This document shows positions 16,360-25,025 of a stretch of DNA of 64,000 nt, in pieces. Source of the stretch: Aliihoeflea sp. 40Bstr573 (GTDB lineage Bacteria > Pseudomonadota > Alphaproteobacteria > Rhizobiales > Rhizobiaceae). Both the position numbers and the translations under genes were made by a program. The stretch's first letter is position 1, and every line of letters begins with the position of its first letter. The stretch spans positions 310,001-374,000 of the forward strand of contig NZ_JAAAMH010000002.1 in assembly GCF_024105655.1 (NCBI RefSeq). Reading direction: 5' to 3'. The notes under the pieces are model-generated. The model was not told the DNA's origin and searched no databases. It saw only the letters and a list, made by a program, of their open reading frames with translations.

Positions 16360-18171
16360 CTAGGCGGGCGTCGTCGCTACGGTGCCGGTGGACCAATCAC
16401 CGGTACGGCCCTTTTCAGTGATGAACCGAAGCTGGAATTCGTATTCCGTGTCAGCCGTCAGTGTGCCGGTCGTGAAGCTCGTAGCGTCGTTCGCTAGATT
16501 GCCGCTCGTCGTCCATTCAGTGCCGGACGTCGTCTTGTAGCGGACTTGATAGAACAGCAGGATTGACGGCGAAGGACTGAACGTCAGATCCGCGGCGCCG
16601 CCGACGAAATCGACCGTGGGAGCGCCCGGCACAGGGACGCCGTCGCTGCCTTCCGACTCGTTGTAGACGGGCGCTGTTCCTTCCTGCGAGGTATCCCAGT
16701 CGTATGCAGCACTCGGCATCGACTGAACCTGAAGTGTCACGCCGGTCAGCAAGCCACCCTCGCCAATATTGAAGCGCAGATCCTGCACCTCAAAGACAGA
16801 GTTGATGCCGAACAGCGGATACTGAATGCGGACGAAGCGCTGATCGATCGCGGCGAGTGCGCGAAGATTGCACTGGAACGTGCCAACCCAATTTGGATTA
16901 GCCCTAAAGGCCGCGAGCTTCATCAGCCGCCGAGCCTGGCTGTGCGAGGGGGCCATGTTGAATTGGACGTCAGACGCGATTTCGCCGCGCTCGCTTACGT
17001 CCACCTCGTCCGCCCATGGGTCGGCCTCTGCGGCTTGGTAGTCCTGATTTGGTTCGAGGTAAGTGGCGCGGATCGTGTTGGCCGTCGTCAGAACATCGCG
17101 GCGACGCCCGAGCTCGGAAAAGCCCGTAATGGTTTCCGGCCCGATCGTGACGGTCGGTTCTGCCCAGTTGCCGATATCCAATGTAAGGCCGCCATCAGGC
17201 GTCGGCACGAGCCGACCGTCGCAAGCCTGCAGCATGCGGCCAAGCACGTCCGCAGGACGCTCGTTAAGCTGGTAGGAGCCCCAGAGGCGATAGCGAGGCT
17301 CATCTCCGCCGGCGGCAAGTGGGATCGCTTCAATCGACCGATAATATGCAACTTCCCATCCGTAGGCGGCGAGCGGCGTGGAGATAATCGACGCCGGCAA
17401 CCGCATGCCGTCGGGGTGTGTCAGGTAATCACGAATGACTGCAGCGGCGTTGTCGCTCCATTCCGTCACGGATGTGACTGGATTGACGACGCGCGAACCA
17501 CGCAGAACAACGCGATAATTCGTGTTGATGCCATTCGGGAAGATAGAGAGAAATTCCGAATCCGGAGTGGGAGCCTGGAAGATCTGAAGTGATGCGACAC
17601 CATTGCCGCTATGGTCGGCCGTCCACTCGGGGAAGTTGGACAGAATTCGCGTGTAGGCGGCCTCGGTGGATTGCCCTAGCCGGGACTCGATGGCAGCGGC
17701 ACCCGCTGCCTTTCCGTTCGTGACTTCGCCGGCGCCGTCAAGTGTGACGGCCTCATCGTCAATCCAGTATTCTTCGATGGCATCTATCGGACCCTGCCCA
17801 AGGGCAAGAACCTTGTAGAATGCTCCTCCTTTGGATTCCGCAAACACCCATGGGCCGGACGCCTTGACGCGACCGTAGTGGCGCATGCGGGGTGCGGTCG
17901 CCTGCCTGACGGACTGCTGCACGTCTTCCGGCTTCGGAGCCGACGGGCGAAATAGCGATTGCGCAAGAAAGCTGAGGCCGGTCGAAAGGCCGATGCTGAC
18001 GGCGCCGGCAAGAAGCGTTGTGCCGATGGCGAGCGCAGATCCGGTAACGCCGGCAGACGTGAACGCCAGAAGGATGGCGCCCTCGATGAAGCCGGTTCGG
18101 GCCATGCCGGGACCGTAAAGCGCTGTCGTGTTTTCCAGGTGTAGCGTGTTGCCGATGTACCGAGTTCTCAT
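16360..18171 (-). CDS. Tail tip/hub protein with C-terminal FN3-like domain
   Basis: This is a 603-residue protein whose start (MRTRYIGNTL) is fixed by ATGA overlap with the upstream peptidase gene. An N-terminal hydrophobic Gly/Ala-rich segment (residues ~22-60) is followed by a large domain resembling tail tip-J/central hub proteins (APRMRHYGRVKASG, FPNGINTNYRVVLRG). The last ~95 residues have the FN3 pattern. It should form the distal tail tip with the neighbouring small tail proteins and carry the spike at 14103. The exact family was not confirmed. Confidence 0.75.
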   Translation of the reverse strand: MRTRYIGNTLHLENTTALYGPGMARTGFIEGAILLAFTSAGVTGSALAIGTTLLAGAVSIGLSTGLSFLAQSLFRPSAPKPEDVQQSVRQATAPRMRHYGRVKASGPWVFAESKGGAFYKVLALGQGPIDAIEEYWIDDEAVTLDGAGEVTNGKAAGAAAIESRLGQSTEAAYTRILSNFPEWTADHSGNGVASLQIFQAPTPDSEFLSIFPNGINTNYRVVLRGSRVVNPVTSVTEWSDNAAAVIRDYLTHPDGMRLPASIISTPLAAYGWEVAYYRSIEAIPLAAGGDEPRYRLWGSYQLNERPADVLGRMLQACDGRLVPTPDGGLTLDIGNWAEPTVTIGPETITGFSELGRRRDVLTTANTIRATYLEPNQDYQAAEADPWADEVDVSERGEIASDVQFNMAPSHSQARRLMKLAAFRANPNWVGTFQCNLRALAAIDQRFVRIQYPLFGINSVFEVQDLRFNIGEGGLLTGVTLQVQSMPSAAYDWDTSQEGTAPVYNESEGSDGVPVPGAPTVDFVGGAADLTFSPSPSILLFYQVRYKTTSGTEWTTSGNLANDATSFTTGTLTADTEYEFQLRFITEKGRTGDWSTGTVATTPA

Positions 18172-18551
18172 ACCGCCCACGCCTTCCAGAAGTTGTCGAG
18201 CGGCGCGCCGATGAGCCCGTCTTCGTGACGGCTGAACCAGATGCCGCCTGCATGGATTGCGATACACATGCGGCCGTCGAAGATGACCAGGCCGAGATCG
18301 CCGGGTTGTGGGTTTTTGGTGCGCCGGAAACCGTTCGCCCGCATGACGCGATTGACCGCAACAGCGACGCCGCCGGGTTCGGAAAGCCACTTTAGGGCAG
18401 CCTCGCGGTTGGTGTGGCGCCGACCGTAGGTCTCAAGAGGTGAGCGGCCAGCCTTGAGTGCTATCCACCTGTCGGCAATCGATCCGCAGTCGTTTTTTCC
18501 CCACGCGAAAGGCTCCGCGGCGATGGCGGTTACGAACTCTTTGGGGTCCAA
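18168..18551 (-). CDS. Tail-associated NlpC/P60-like peptidase (DUF6950-like)
   Basis: This is a 127-residue protein. WGKNDCGSIADRW places a candidate catalytic Cys near residue 19, and IAIHAGGIWFS near residue 100 supplies the His, the usual pair in NlpC/P60 peptidases of phage tails. It would open peptidoglycan during DNA entry. The TTG at 18551, right after the upstream stop, is the only usable start near the conserved N-terminus. The stop overlaps the tail-hub start (ATGA). Confidence 0.7.
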   Translation of the reverse strand: MDPKEFVTAIAAEPFAWGKNDCGSIADRWIALKAGRSPLETYGRRHTNREAALKWLSEPGGVAVAVNRVMRANGFRRTKNPQPGDLGLVIFDGRMCIAIHAGGIWFSRHEDGLIGAPLDNFWKAWAV

Positions 18552-18553
18552 AA

Positions 18554-19144
18554 TCAGTAATCCGGATATACGAAAGTCTTGAAGAGCAGCGAGGACATGA
18601 ACTGAAAGAACTTGTCGCCGGGGTATCGCTTCTGCTGGTCGCGGTCGGTGTAGCGGCCATAGGGCGGCCGGCTGCGGTTGAAGAACGCATTCTCCGCCAC
18701 GACCGACACGGCCTGCTGTGCGCCCTCGATGCCCTGCATTTGGCTGCGCTCGACACGCGGCGGCTGCATGAAGCCCCACCAGATGCCAATAGGCGCCCCG
18801 ATTGGCTGCCAGTCGTCGCCGAACAACTGCACGTAGATCGTCACGGACTGCTGTGCGACGTCCGGACTTTCCTCAAGCGCCAGCGCAAGTAGGTCGGTCT
18901 GCTGTTCCGGAAGGCCCGAGAGGGTCAGCGTCACCGCTTCCGAAACAGTGCCGCTGGAAATCCCGATGCCGTCGATCGTGCCGCGACCATGCATCGGTCG
19001 CCACGTCTGCCCTCCGGTCTCGAGATCGGTGTTGCCGTTCCAGACGTAGACCGTGCCGCTCTTGAACTCCATCTTGACGAGAATATCGAGGCGGACAGTG
19101 GAGGACGAAAGGGCGCTAAGTTGATCGGTTGTGAAAAAGGCCAT
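18554..19144 (-). CDS. Minor tail protein
   Basis: This is a 196-residue protein starting MAFFTTDQLSALSSSTVRL. It contains VEFKSGTVYVWNG-like and GIGISSGTVSEAVTLTLSGL beta-rich segments typical of small tail-tip proteins. It sits between the tape measure and the tail-tip peptidase, the usual place for distal tail components. I assign it by position and composition, not by a recognised motif. It starts in the overlap with the upstream gene's stop at 19144. Confidence 0.6.
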   Translation of the reverse strand: MAFFTTDQLSALSSSTVRLDILVKMEFKSGTVYVWNGNTDLETGGQTWRPMHGRGTIDGIGISSGTVSEAVTLTLSGLPEQQTDLLALALEESPDVAQQSVTIYVQLFGDDWQPIGAPIGIWWGFMQPPRVERSQMQGIEGAQQAVSVVAENAFFNRSRPPYGRYTDRDQQKRYPGDKFFQFMSSLLFKTFVYPDY

Positions 19145-19815
19145 CAGACGTCCTCCACGAACGACACGGTTGGCGCGCCGAAGCGGCGCAGCGCCAATTC
19201 GAGATCCATCTCGGAATCGCTGGCGAGCCGCATCCGACAGACTGGATCGTCGAACTCAAGCCGCGCGCCGATCGCCGCCGCCTCACGAAGCGGCGGGCGG
19301 AACGTGATTGCGGCCGTGTTTTCGCTCGTGTAGCTGACGGTGCGCAGGCGATAGAGCCGCTCGCCGATCGAAAAGTGCTGACCAGGCTGCAGAGTGTCGG
19401 CGATGGCAACATGCACATTGGCGGACACCGCACGAGCCGCCACAGACCCGGCCAGCGTTACGCTAGTGACTTGGCTAACATAGCCCGCGCCATCGCTGAA
19501 GAATGCATCGTCGGCATGCGGCACCGGCTCATAGAGCGGCTGCCACGCCGGCAAAAGCGGCTGATACCCCCGACAGAGTGGGACGAGGATCCTGCCGAGC
19601 CGGCCCTCGAGGAGGTTGGCGATGCCGCGAAAAGCCAGCACGTGATCACGACCACGAACCAGCACATTGCCGAACGTCGCTTTCCAGATGCCGGCATCGG
19701 ACGAGACGACCTGCACCGCGCCGCTCATCGACGCGGGCGCGGACAGAGAACGCGAGGCTATATCGAACGCGACATTCTGCGGCCGCAACACCTGCTCGGG
19801 CCATCTGATCGTCAT
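19144..19815 (-). CDS. Tail structural protein
   Basis: This is a 223-residue protein starting MTIRWPEQVLRPQNVAF. It is beta-rich with no signal peptide. It follows the tape-measure gene immediately, so it is probably a distal-tail or tail-tip component. The segment DTLQPGQHFSIGERLYRL resembles the fold of tail-tip adaptor proteins, but the family is not certain. The stop overlaps the next gene's start. Confidence 0.6.
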   Translation of the reverse strand: MTIRWPEQVLRPQNVAFDIASRSLSAPASMSGAVQVVSSDAGIWKATFGNVLVRGRDHVLAFRGIANLLEGRLGRILVPLCRGYQPLLPAWQPLYEPVPHADDAFFSDGAGYVSQVTSVTLAGSVAARAVSANVHVAIADTLQPGQHFSIGERLYRLRTVSYTSENTAAITFRPPLREAAAIGARLEFDDPVCRMRLASDSEMDLELALRRFGAPTVSFVEDV

Positions 19816-21855
19816 TCACATGTCCCTCGTCTGAGCGTTTGCGATCATGCCGGCCAAGTTTCGTTTGACGGCCCGCGTGCTCTGCTCGACCGACACCTGG
19901 ACGATAGTCCCAGCCGACGTCTGAATGCGCTGATCGGCGATCTCGGCCATGCGGCCGCTGTCGTCCTGAAGAACGACGCGGATGGTTTCCGTCGATGCAC
20001 GCCCGGCCGCACCGGGCGACTGGATCTGCACCGGCACCTTGCCGCCAGCCGGCAATGGGATGACCGCCTCCTGGCCATGAACCACGCCCCGCGCCTGCCC
20101 GCGCCGGCCGCCCGTGTTTGCTGTCCCCTGCGAGAATCCGAAGAACTTGCCGACCGAACCCAGAAGACCGCCGAGAAATCCACCGCCGCCACCTGCTGCG
20201 GGTTTGGCGTCGAAGATACTGTTGAGCGCGACGTCAAGCAGTTTGTCGGCCACCTTGTTGAGTGCGTTCGCCAACGCTTCGCTGGCGGACTTGCCAGCGC
20301 GAAGATCGGAGATGAACCCGCCCATCACGTCCTTGCCGAGCTCGCGCATCTCCTCGGCCGAACGTCGGGCATTGTCCTGCGCATACGCGAGCTGGTTCGC
20401 TTCGACGGTCGCGCGGGCATATCCTTCCGCGAGTTCATCGATGCTCGCCTGCAACTGCGGGGTCACCGCCAGCCCGGCCTTCTTGGCGCCGTTTAGCAGC
20501 TCCTGCGAAGCGCGCGCCTTGGTGATCGCATAGTCGAAATCGTCGATCAGTGGATTGACGCCCGCCATCGCAGCAGTTTCGGCGCGAAGAGCTTCGGTGC
20601 GCTCGCGGATCTGCTCGACCTCACGCTGATAGCCGTCTGCACCCGAACGACCCCCGCGCCCACCGCCGCCGCCCCGGCGCCGGCTGCCACTGCCGCCACC
20701 TCCCGCGCCGCCGCTGACGGGATAGTCCGCGATGCTGATCGGCTTCGGCGTAGCCTTGACCTCGATCGCCGGCAACGCCGTTGGCCGGTCGCCCTTGGCT
20801 GCCGCCCCATTGTCACCGAAGGCGCGGTTGAGACGATCGTTGATGTCGGACTGCTGGATGCGTCCACGGGCGTACTCGCCGACCTGATCGAGGCCCGTCA
20901 GGCGCCCGAGCGCCGAGCCGATCGCGTCGATCCAGCCGACGACCTCGGCCGCCGTGTCGGCCACGCGACCAAGGCCGCTGACTATCGGCCCGAAATCGGC
21001 TCCGGCGACGACATCGGTCAGCCAGTTGATGGCACCGACGAGCGTCTCGCTCGCTTCCGTTCCCTCATTCAACCTGCCGGCAGCGTCCTGCAGTACGTTC
21101 TGGAAGCGAACGAACGCCTGGCTGACGGTCGATTCCGCACCCGCGAGTTGATCTTCCAGGACGTGGGCGCCTGCTTCGATACCGCGGAAGAACGCCTGCG
21201 ACGACAGTTCGCCGTCAAGCATGATCTGCCGGAGCTTCGCGACCGACCCATCGGCCTCGGCAATGCCAGCTGCGGCGGCTCGAAGGATCGCCGGGGCACC
21301 CTCGATGATCGAGTTGAACTCTTCGGCCCGCACCACGCCGCCGCCGAGCGACTGGGAGAGCTGCGTCAGCGCGCCTGCCGCCTCCGTTGCCGATGCGCCC
21401 TGTACACGCAGGGCCATGCCGATGGTTTCGGAGAACGTGACGATCTCCGCGCTTGAGACGCCAAGCTCGTTTTGCGACAGCGCGATGCGGCTGTAGAGGT
21501 TGACGAGGCTTTCGAGCGGTGCCGACTGGCGCTGCGCCGCGGCGAAGAGGTCGTCATAGACGGTCTTCAGGGCCTCGCCTTCAAGGCCAGTCACCTTGAG
21601 CGCGTTCTGGATGCGCGTCGCGTCGTCGACAAGCCGCTGTGCCCCACGAGCCGACACGCCGGCGAGGAAGGCCGCAGCAAGGCCCCGGTTCAGCCCGACG
21701 AAGCTCGACGTGATGTTCCGGTTCATGGTGGCGAATCGCTTCTCGATCGCCGTGGCACGGCGATTGGCGACGCCGTTAGCCCGGTTCATCGCGTTCTCAA
21801 AGGCGCGAGTCCTCGCTTCAAGCGCAACGATCAGCCGCTCGACGTCTGTTGCCAT
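19816..21855 (-). CDS. Tail tape measure protein
   Basis: This is a 679-residue protein. The N-terminal half is Ala-rich and helical (MATDVERLIVALEARTRAFE, then AAGALTQLSQSLGGGVVRAEEFNSI), typical of tape-measure proteins. A Gly/Arg low-complexity stretch near residues 385-410 separates it from a C-terminal helical part. It sets tail length and is threaded through the tube; the rule of roughly 0.15 nm per residue would predict a tail of about 100 nm. The start at 21855 overlaps the stop of the small chaperone ORF. Confidence 0.9.
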   Translation of the reverse strand: MATDVERLIVALEARTRAFENAMNRANGVANRRATAIEKRFATMNRNITSSFVGLNRGLAAAFLAGVSARGAQRLVDDATRIQNALKVTGLEGEALKTVYDDLFAAAQRQSAPLESLVNLYSRIALSQNELGVSSAEIVTFSETIGMALRVQGASATEAAGALTQLSQSLGGGVVRAEEFNSIIEGAPAILRAAAAGIAEADGSVAKLRQIMLDGELSSQAFFRGIEAGAHVLEDQLAGAESTVSQAFVRFQNVLQDAAGRLNEGTEASETLVGAINWLTDVVAGADFGPIVSGLGRVADTAAEVVGWIDAIGSALGRLTGLDQVGEYARGRIQQSDINDRLNRAFGDNGAAAKGDRPTALPAIEVKATPKPISIADYPVSGGAGGGGSGSRRRGGGGGRGGRSGADGYQREVEQIRERTEALRAETAAMAGVNPLIDDFDYAITKARASQELLNGAKKAGLAVTPQLQASIDELAEGYARATVEANQLAYAQDNARRSAEEMRELGKDVMGGFISDLRAGKSASEALANALNKVADKLLDVALNSIFDAKPAAGGGGGFLGGLLGSVGKFFGFSQGTANTGGRRGQARGVVHGQEAVIPLPAGGKVPVQIQSPGAAGRASTETIRVVLQDDSGRMAEIADQRIQTSAGTIVQVSVEQSTRAVKRNLAGMIANAQTRDM

Positions 21856-21977
21856 CAGAAGCCCTCGATACCCAGATCAGCCAGACGCTTGTCGTCCATG
21901 GCCGGAGTTCCGGCCTCTTCCGTCGAATGCGCCCGCGCGTAGCCTTCGACCGCGCAGGCGAATTCCCAAACAGTCAT
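21855..21977 (-). CDS. C-terminal tail-chaperone module (frameshift product or 40-residue ORF)
   Basis: Read from its ATG at 21977, which overlaps the stop of the tail-chaperone gene, this frame gives 40 residues starting MTVWEFACAVEGYARAHS. The same frame is open and protein-like upstream of the ATG (GKWRFADFYQWAGILHRDIGR), which suggests it is normally made as a -1 frameshift extension of the preceding gene, as in lambda G-T. It belongs to tail assembly and is not expected in the virion. Confidence 0.65.
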   Translation of the reverse strand: MTVWEFACAVEGYARAHSTEEAGTPAMDDKRLADLGIEGF

Positions 21978-22399
21978 GCGGCCGATGTCGCGATGGAGGA
22001 TGCCGGCCCACTGGTAGAAGTCGGCGAAGCGCCATTTGCCTCGTGGCCGCGGGGAGCGGTCGGCTCGTCCGTCCCCGCGTCGGCTTCCCCCGGCTGGTCG
22101 TCCGGATCGCCGTACAGCGCGAGCATCAGGACGGCACGGGCCGTCAGCACGGACAGCGTCAGCGGCCGATCTTCGACATAGCGCTTGACCAGCTTGCGAG
22201 CGTCTTCCTTTTCCATCCCGCCGCCTTCGAGGCCGAGACGAATGGTAGAGACGACGTCGTCGACAAACCATTGCTTCGACGAAAGCCGCGCCAGAATCCA
22301 TTCTGGGCCGGCGTCGCATCTCTCTTGGAGCGCGCGCAGGTGCTCGATTTCCATGTGGAAGCGATGCTCGCCACCGGCCCAGGTGATATCCTTGCCCAT
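21974..22399 (-). CDS. Tail assembly chaperone (gene-transfer-agent type, G analogue)
   Basis: This is a 141-residue protein starting MGKDITWAGGEHRFHMEIE, with the GTA-family tail assembly chaperone pattern (LRALQERCDAG...VDDVVSTIRLGLEGGGM). The last ~35 residues are Ala/Ser/Thr-rich and look out-of-frame compared with the -1 frame. Together with position just before the tape measure, this indicates programmed frameshifting. It coats the tape measure during tail assembly. The start overlaps the tail-tube stop (ATGA). Confidence 0.8.
   Translation of the reverse strand: MGKDITWAGGEHRFHMEIEHLRALQERCDAGPEWILARLSSKQWFVDDVVSTIRLGLEGGGMEKEDARKLVKRYVEDRPLTLSVLTARAVLMLALYGDPDDQPGEADAGTDEPTAPRGHEANGASPTSTSGPASSIATSAA
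22085..22091 (-). promoter_or_regulatory. Candidate -1 frameshift slippery heptamer in tail chaperone gene
   Basis: The heptamer GGGGGAA is in the register G GGG GAA of the chaperone frame. Slipping -1 re-pairs the GGG codon perfectly and enters the frame that encodes the C-terminal module. It lies about 110 nt before the zero-frame stop. It is close to, but not identical with, lambda's G GGA AAG. Confidence 0.5.
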
Positions 22400-22851
22400 C
22401 AGGGAGCGACCTTCGCCGTCCGGGTCGGCATGCCATCGAACTGGATTTCCATTTCGGCGGTGACCTTCGTGCCGCGCTCTGCGACGTTGCCGAGGTTGGC
22501 GAGATAGGCCGGTCCGGTCTCATACTCGGTGTCGCCGACGGCAGCGGTGGCATGGAATATCCGGATGTTCTTGGTCTGGCCGGAATACCACCAGTCCTCC
22601 AGCATCTGCTTGCTCTGGCGCGCATAGACACCGGATGCCGAGATCGTCACCTCGGACGACTGCACCGCGCGCTCGACAGCGGCGGGCAGGCTCTCGTCGT
22701 CGCAGGGCGGAACTTCGGACGTGTTCATGTTGTGCGCGCGCGTGACGCCGCGCGACGTCAGACCGCAGATGCGGGCGAAGGTCCCCTCGGTCTCGGTTTC
22801 GACCTCGAGCACCATCTCGTGGAAATTGGCTGTCTCGGCGTATTCAGGCAT
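22399..22851 (-). CDS. Major tail tube protein
   Basis: This is a 150-residue protein starting MPEYAETANFHEMVLEV, with GGAGACAGGAA upstream of the ATG. The pattern (TRGVTRAHNMNTSEVPPCDD...QSSEVTISASGVY) is that of TP901-1-type and GTA-type major tail proteins. It polymerises around the tape measure to form the tail tube. Its stop overlaps the chaperone start, the conserved order tube-chaperone-tape measure. Confidence 0.8.
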   Translation of the reverse strand: MPEYAETANFHEMVLEVETETEGTFARICGLTSRGVTRAHNMNTSEVPPCDDESLPAAVERAVQSSEVTISASGVYARQSKQMLEDWWYSGQTKNIRIFHATAAVGDTEYETGPAYLANLGNVAERGTKVTAEMEIQFDGMPTRTAKVAP

Positions 22852-22925
22852 TTCCTGTCTCCATGACAAAGAGGCCGGTCACGACCAGCCGATGACGAAG
22901 GGCCGAAGCCCGATTGACGGATGGG

Positions 22926-23135
22926 CTAGCGCGCCCGCTTGCGGCCGGTTATGGCCTTCTTTTCCTCGCGCGAGGGCGATGGAACTTCCTCGGCCGCGCC
23001 GGCGGCGATAGCGGCGTCGACGACATCACGCGGGCGCTGCTGTGGCTCGGGCGACGGCTTGACGTTGAAGGAATAGACGGAGCGTTTGCGGCGCCAGTTG
23101 AACTCGCGATTGAAGATCGCCCAGGCCATGGTCAT
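22926..23135 (-). CDS. 69-residue basic phage protein
   Basis: Starts MTMAWAIFNREFNWRRKRSV and ends EEKKAITGRKRAR. It has a hydrophobic/aromatic N-terminus and an Arg/Lys-rich tail. The start is set by ATGA overlap with the DUF3168 gene. Small proteins of this kind sit between head-tail completion and tail-tube genes in alphaproteobacterial phages; function is unknown. Confidence 0.6.
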   Translation of the reverse strand: MTMAWAIFNREFNWRRKRSVYSFNVKPSPEPQQRPRDVVDAAIAAGAAEEVPSPSREEKKAITGRKRAR

Positions 23136-23551
23136 GTCTCCACCTCCTCGATCATTGCCCTGATCATGACGATGCCGTGCGACGTCAGCCCGTCGGGGTC
23201 TGCAACGACGCGCCGCATCGTCACGCGCATGTCGACCAGCGCGCTTTCGGCCAGGGTCAGTTCCTGCTCGTGCAGCGCCGCCTTCACCGCATCGACCATC
23301 CGCTTCGCATGGACCATGCCGACCTGCCGTGACCAGCAATCGATCTGGACGGTATGCTCGCCACTGATGATGCAGTCGGCGTCGTCCTCGACAACGTCGG
23401 TCGGGCCGAAGCTGATGTAGCCGTTGATCGAATCCGGACCCCATGGTGAGGACGGCACGCGGTCATAGGCGCCATTCGCAAGCGCCATGACCGCCGCATC
23501 CGCCTTCAGCGTGTCGAGGATCAGTTTCTGCAGCTCCGCCTGCGCGCTCAT
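23132..23551 (-). CDS. DUF3168 tail completion protein
   Basis: This is a 139-residue protein starting MSAQAELQKLILDTLKAD. YDRVPSSPWGPDSINGYISFGP followed by a DCWSRQVG segment fits DUF3168, found in GTA and siphovirus head-tail regions. It completes the tail end that joins the head. Stop and start overlap the neighbours through ATGA on both sides. Confidence 0.75.
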   Translation of the reverse strand: MSAQAELQKLILDTLKADAAVMALANGAYDRVPSSPWGPDSINGYISFGPTDVVEDDADCIISGEHTVQIDCWSRQVGMVHAKRMVDAVKAALHEQELTLAESALVDMRVTMRRVVADPDGLTSHGIVMIRAMIEEVET

Positions 23552-24009
23552 GCAGCACCTTCCTTGATGCCCTTGCGCATCTGCCGGCTGATCCGCGATT
23601 TCGCGCGACGACGAAGAGCGCGCCAGGAGACGAAGAAAAATGGCTGTGCGTCCATGTCCTGCGTTCCATGCTCAATCAGTCGCGCGAGCTGGAACAACTG
23701 GCTGCGGCCTTGAACCATGGTTCGTTCGTTGCCGGCGTAGATCGTGATCCGCAGACCATCAGCCCGACGGCTGCTCCTGCCGATCACCATGGCTCCAGCA
23801 GGCGCATCACCCCACGTCCAGTCTATGGTTTCAAGAATTGCCGGACGCCCGGCCTTGCGATCCTCACTTCGGCCGACCGGAACAAGGCGCTTCATCATCG
23901 CGACGATCTCGTCTGCGCTCTGCTCCATGGCTTTGCGAGTGAACGCGATCGCCTTCGCAGGAATGGTTCTCTTGAGCTTGCGCTCCAGCCTTTTCAGCCC
24001 CTCGACCAT
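23548..24009 (-). CDS. HK97 gp10-like head-tail joining/tail protein
   Basis: This is a 153-residue protein starting MVEGLKRLERKLKRTIPA. Early charged helix, a KRLVPVGRSEDRKAG segment and a C-terminal FFFVSWRALRRRAK pattern match the HK97 gp10 family. The start at 24009 is fixed by ATGA overlap with the head-closure gene; the frame continues upstream only as a shadow. Confidence 0.75.
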   Translation of the reverse strand: MVEGLKRLERKLKRTIPAKAIAFTRKAMEQSADEIVAMMKRLVPVGRSEDRKAGRPAILETIDWTWGDAPAGAMVIGRSSRRADGLRITIYAGNERTMVQGRSQLFQLARLIEHGTQDMDAQPFFFVSWRALRRRAKSRISRQMRKGIKEGAA

Positions 24010-24356
24010 CAGGCCGCACTCCCGCTTTCGACCGTCAGGTAGACCCAGCGGCGATCGGTGATGCTGTCGACGACGTCGATGGCGTATTCGGTGCCGCGCT
24101 CGTCCTGCATCCGCCAGTCGGGCGTGATCCGGCGCGTGTTCTCGCTTGAACGCACATACACGCCAAGAATCTGCCGCCCTTCCAGCCGCGCCGCCATGAC
24201 CGCTTCCGACCCGCCGCGATGCCGCAGCGCCGCCCGGCACGAGAACTCGACCGCGAAATCGCCGACCGTGTTGCCGTAACCATCATCGATCTCGACCCGC
24301 TTGCCGAAGCTGACGCGATGGCGAAGATCGGTGGCCGTGACAGGACCCGACGCCAT
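24009..24356 (-). CDS. Head closure protein (head-tail adaptor)
   Basis: This is a 115-residue protein starting MASGPVTATDLRHRVSF. The early LRHRVSF segment followed by YGNTVGDF and the Arg-rich beta segments match SPP1 gp16/HK97 gp9-type head closure proteins. The ATG at 24356 overlaps the connector stop and has GGAG eight bases upstream; a TTG four codons earlier is less likely. Confidence 0.75.
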   Translation of the reverse strand: MASGPVTATDLRHRVSFGKRVEIDDGYGNTVGDFAVEFSCRAALRHRGGSEAVMAARLEGRQILGVYVRSSENTRRITPDWRMQDERGTEYAIDVVDSITDRRWVYLTVESGSAA

Positions 24357-24964
24357 CAGATGCTCCAACGCCGGTATTTGGACACCAGGTCGTTCTCCAT
24401 GCGCTCAAGGTTCTTCGCACCGTCGCGAGCCGCCTCGTCATAGGCGGCGACGACGCGCAGCTTGATCGCGGCCTTGATGTCCGCAGGCACGGTTCCCGCA
24501 CCCTCGACCACCGGCCAACCGGCCCGATATTCAACCGTCACGGCGCGCCGCTCATAGACATCGGACGGTAGGGTGTAGGCATTGCGAAACCGCAGCCACG
24601 AGCGCCCGCCGGCATCGGTCTCCAGCGAATATTCCGCCTGGTTGACCGTTGCGACCTGCCCTGCCCTGTTACGCCACGTGACGCTCACTGGCGCGATCAC
24701 CGGCCCGAGCGGCAGGTGCAGACCACGGCAAAACGCGTCGAAGTCCTGCCGCCAGGTCTGGTCGACGAGGCAAATGCCCAGAACGCCGGTCCAGCCCTCG
24801 TAGTGCGCCGCGGCCGACTGGATCTCATCGGTGACGAGATCGTCGTCTTCATGCGGCAACACATTGCCCGCGCCATCCCGCTCAAGGATGCGCAGCGCCT
24901 GCTTCATCTCTTCGAGCGAGACTGGCAGGACGGTCGGGGCCGTGACGAGAACCGGACGGTGCAT
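24356..24964 (-). CDS. Head-tail connector protein (gp6/phiE125 gp8-like)
   Basis: This is a 202-residue protein starting MHRPVLVTAPTVLPVSLEEM. LEEMKQALRI...AAAHYEGWTGV matches head-tail connectors of the gp6-like/phiE125 gp8 family, which form the ring below the portal. The C-terminal domain has the usual AIKLRVVAAYDEA helix. It lies between the capsid gene and the closure protein, as expected. Confidence 0.75.
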   Translation of the reverse strand: MHRPVLVTAPTVLPVSLEEMKQALRILERDGAGNVLPHEDDDLVTDEIQSAAAHYEGWTGVLGICLVDQTWRQDFDAFCRGLHLPLGPVIAPVSVTWRNRAGQVATVNQAEYSLETDAGGRSWLRFRNAYTLPSDVYERRAVTVEYRAGWPVVEGAGTVPADIKAAIKLRVVAAYDEAARDGAKNLERMENDLVSKYRRWSI

Positions 24965-24987
24965 TCACATCTCCATTGGTTCATAGA

Positions 24988-25008
24988 GCGGGCGACAGCG
25001 CCGCCCGC
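24988..25008 (-). other. Hairpin after the Lys-rich protein gene
   Basis: A 7-bp GCGGGCG/CGCCCGC stem with a 7-nt loop lies between the stop at 25026 and the connector start. It has no T-run. It resembles the hairpin after the capsid gene (25373-25392) in place and composition and may limit or stabilise the late mRNA. Confidence 0.4.
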
Positions 25009-25025
25009 CTTGATGAGCCAATCGG

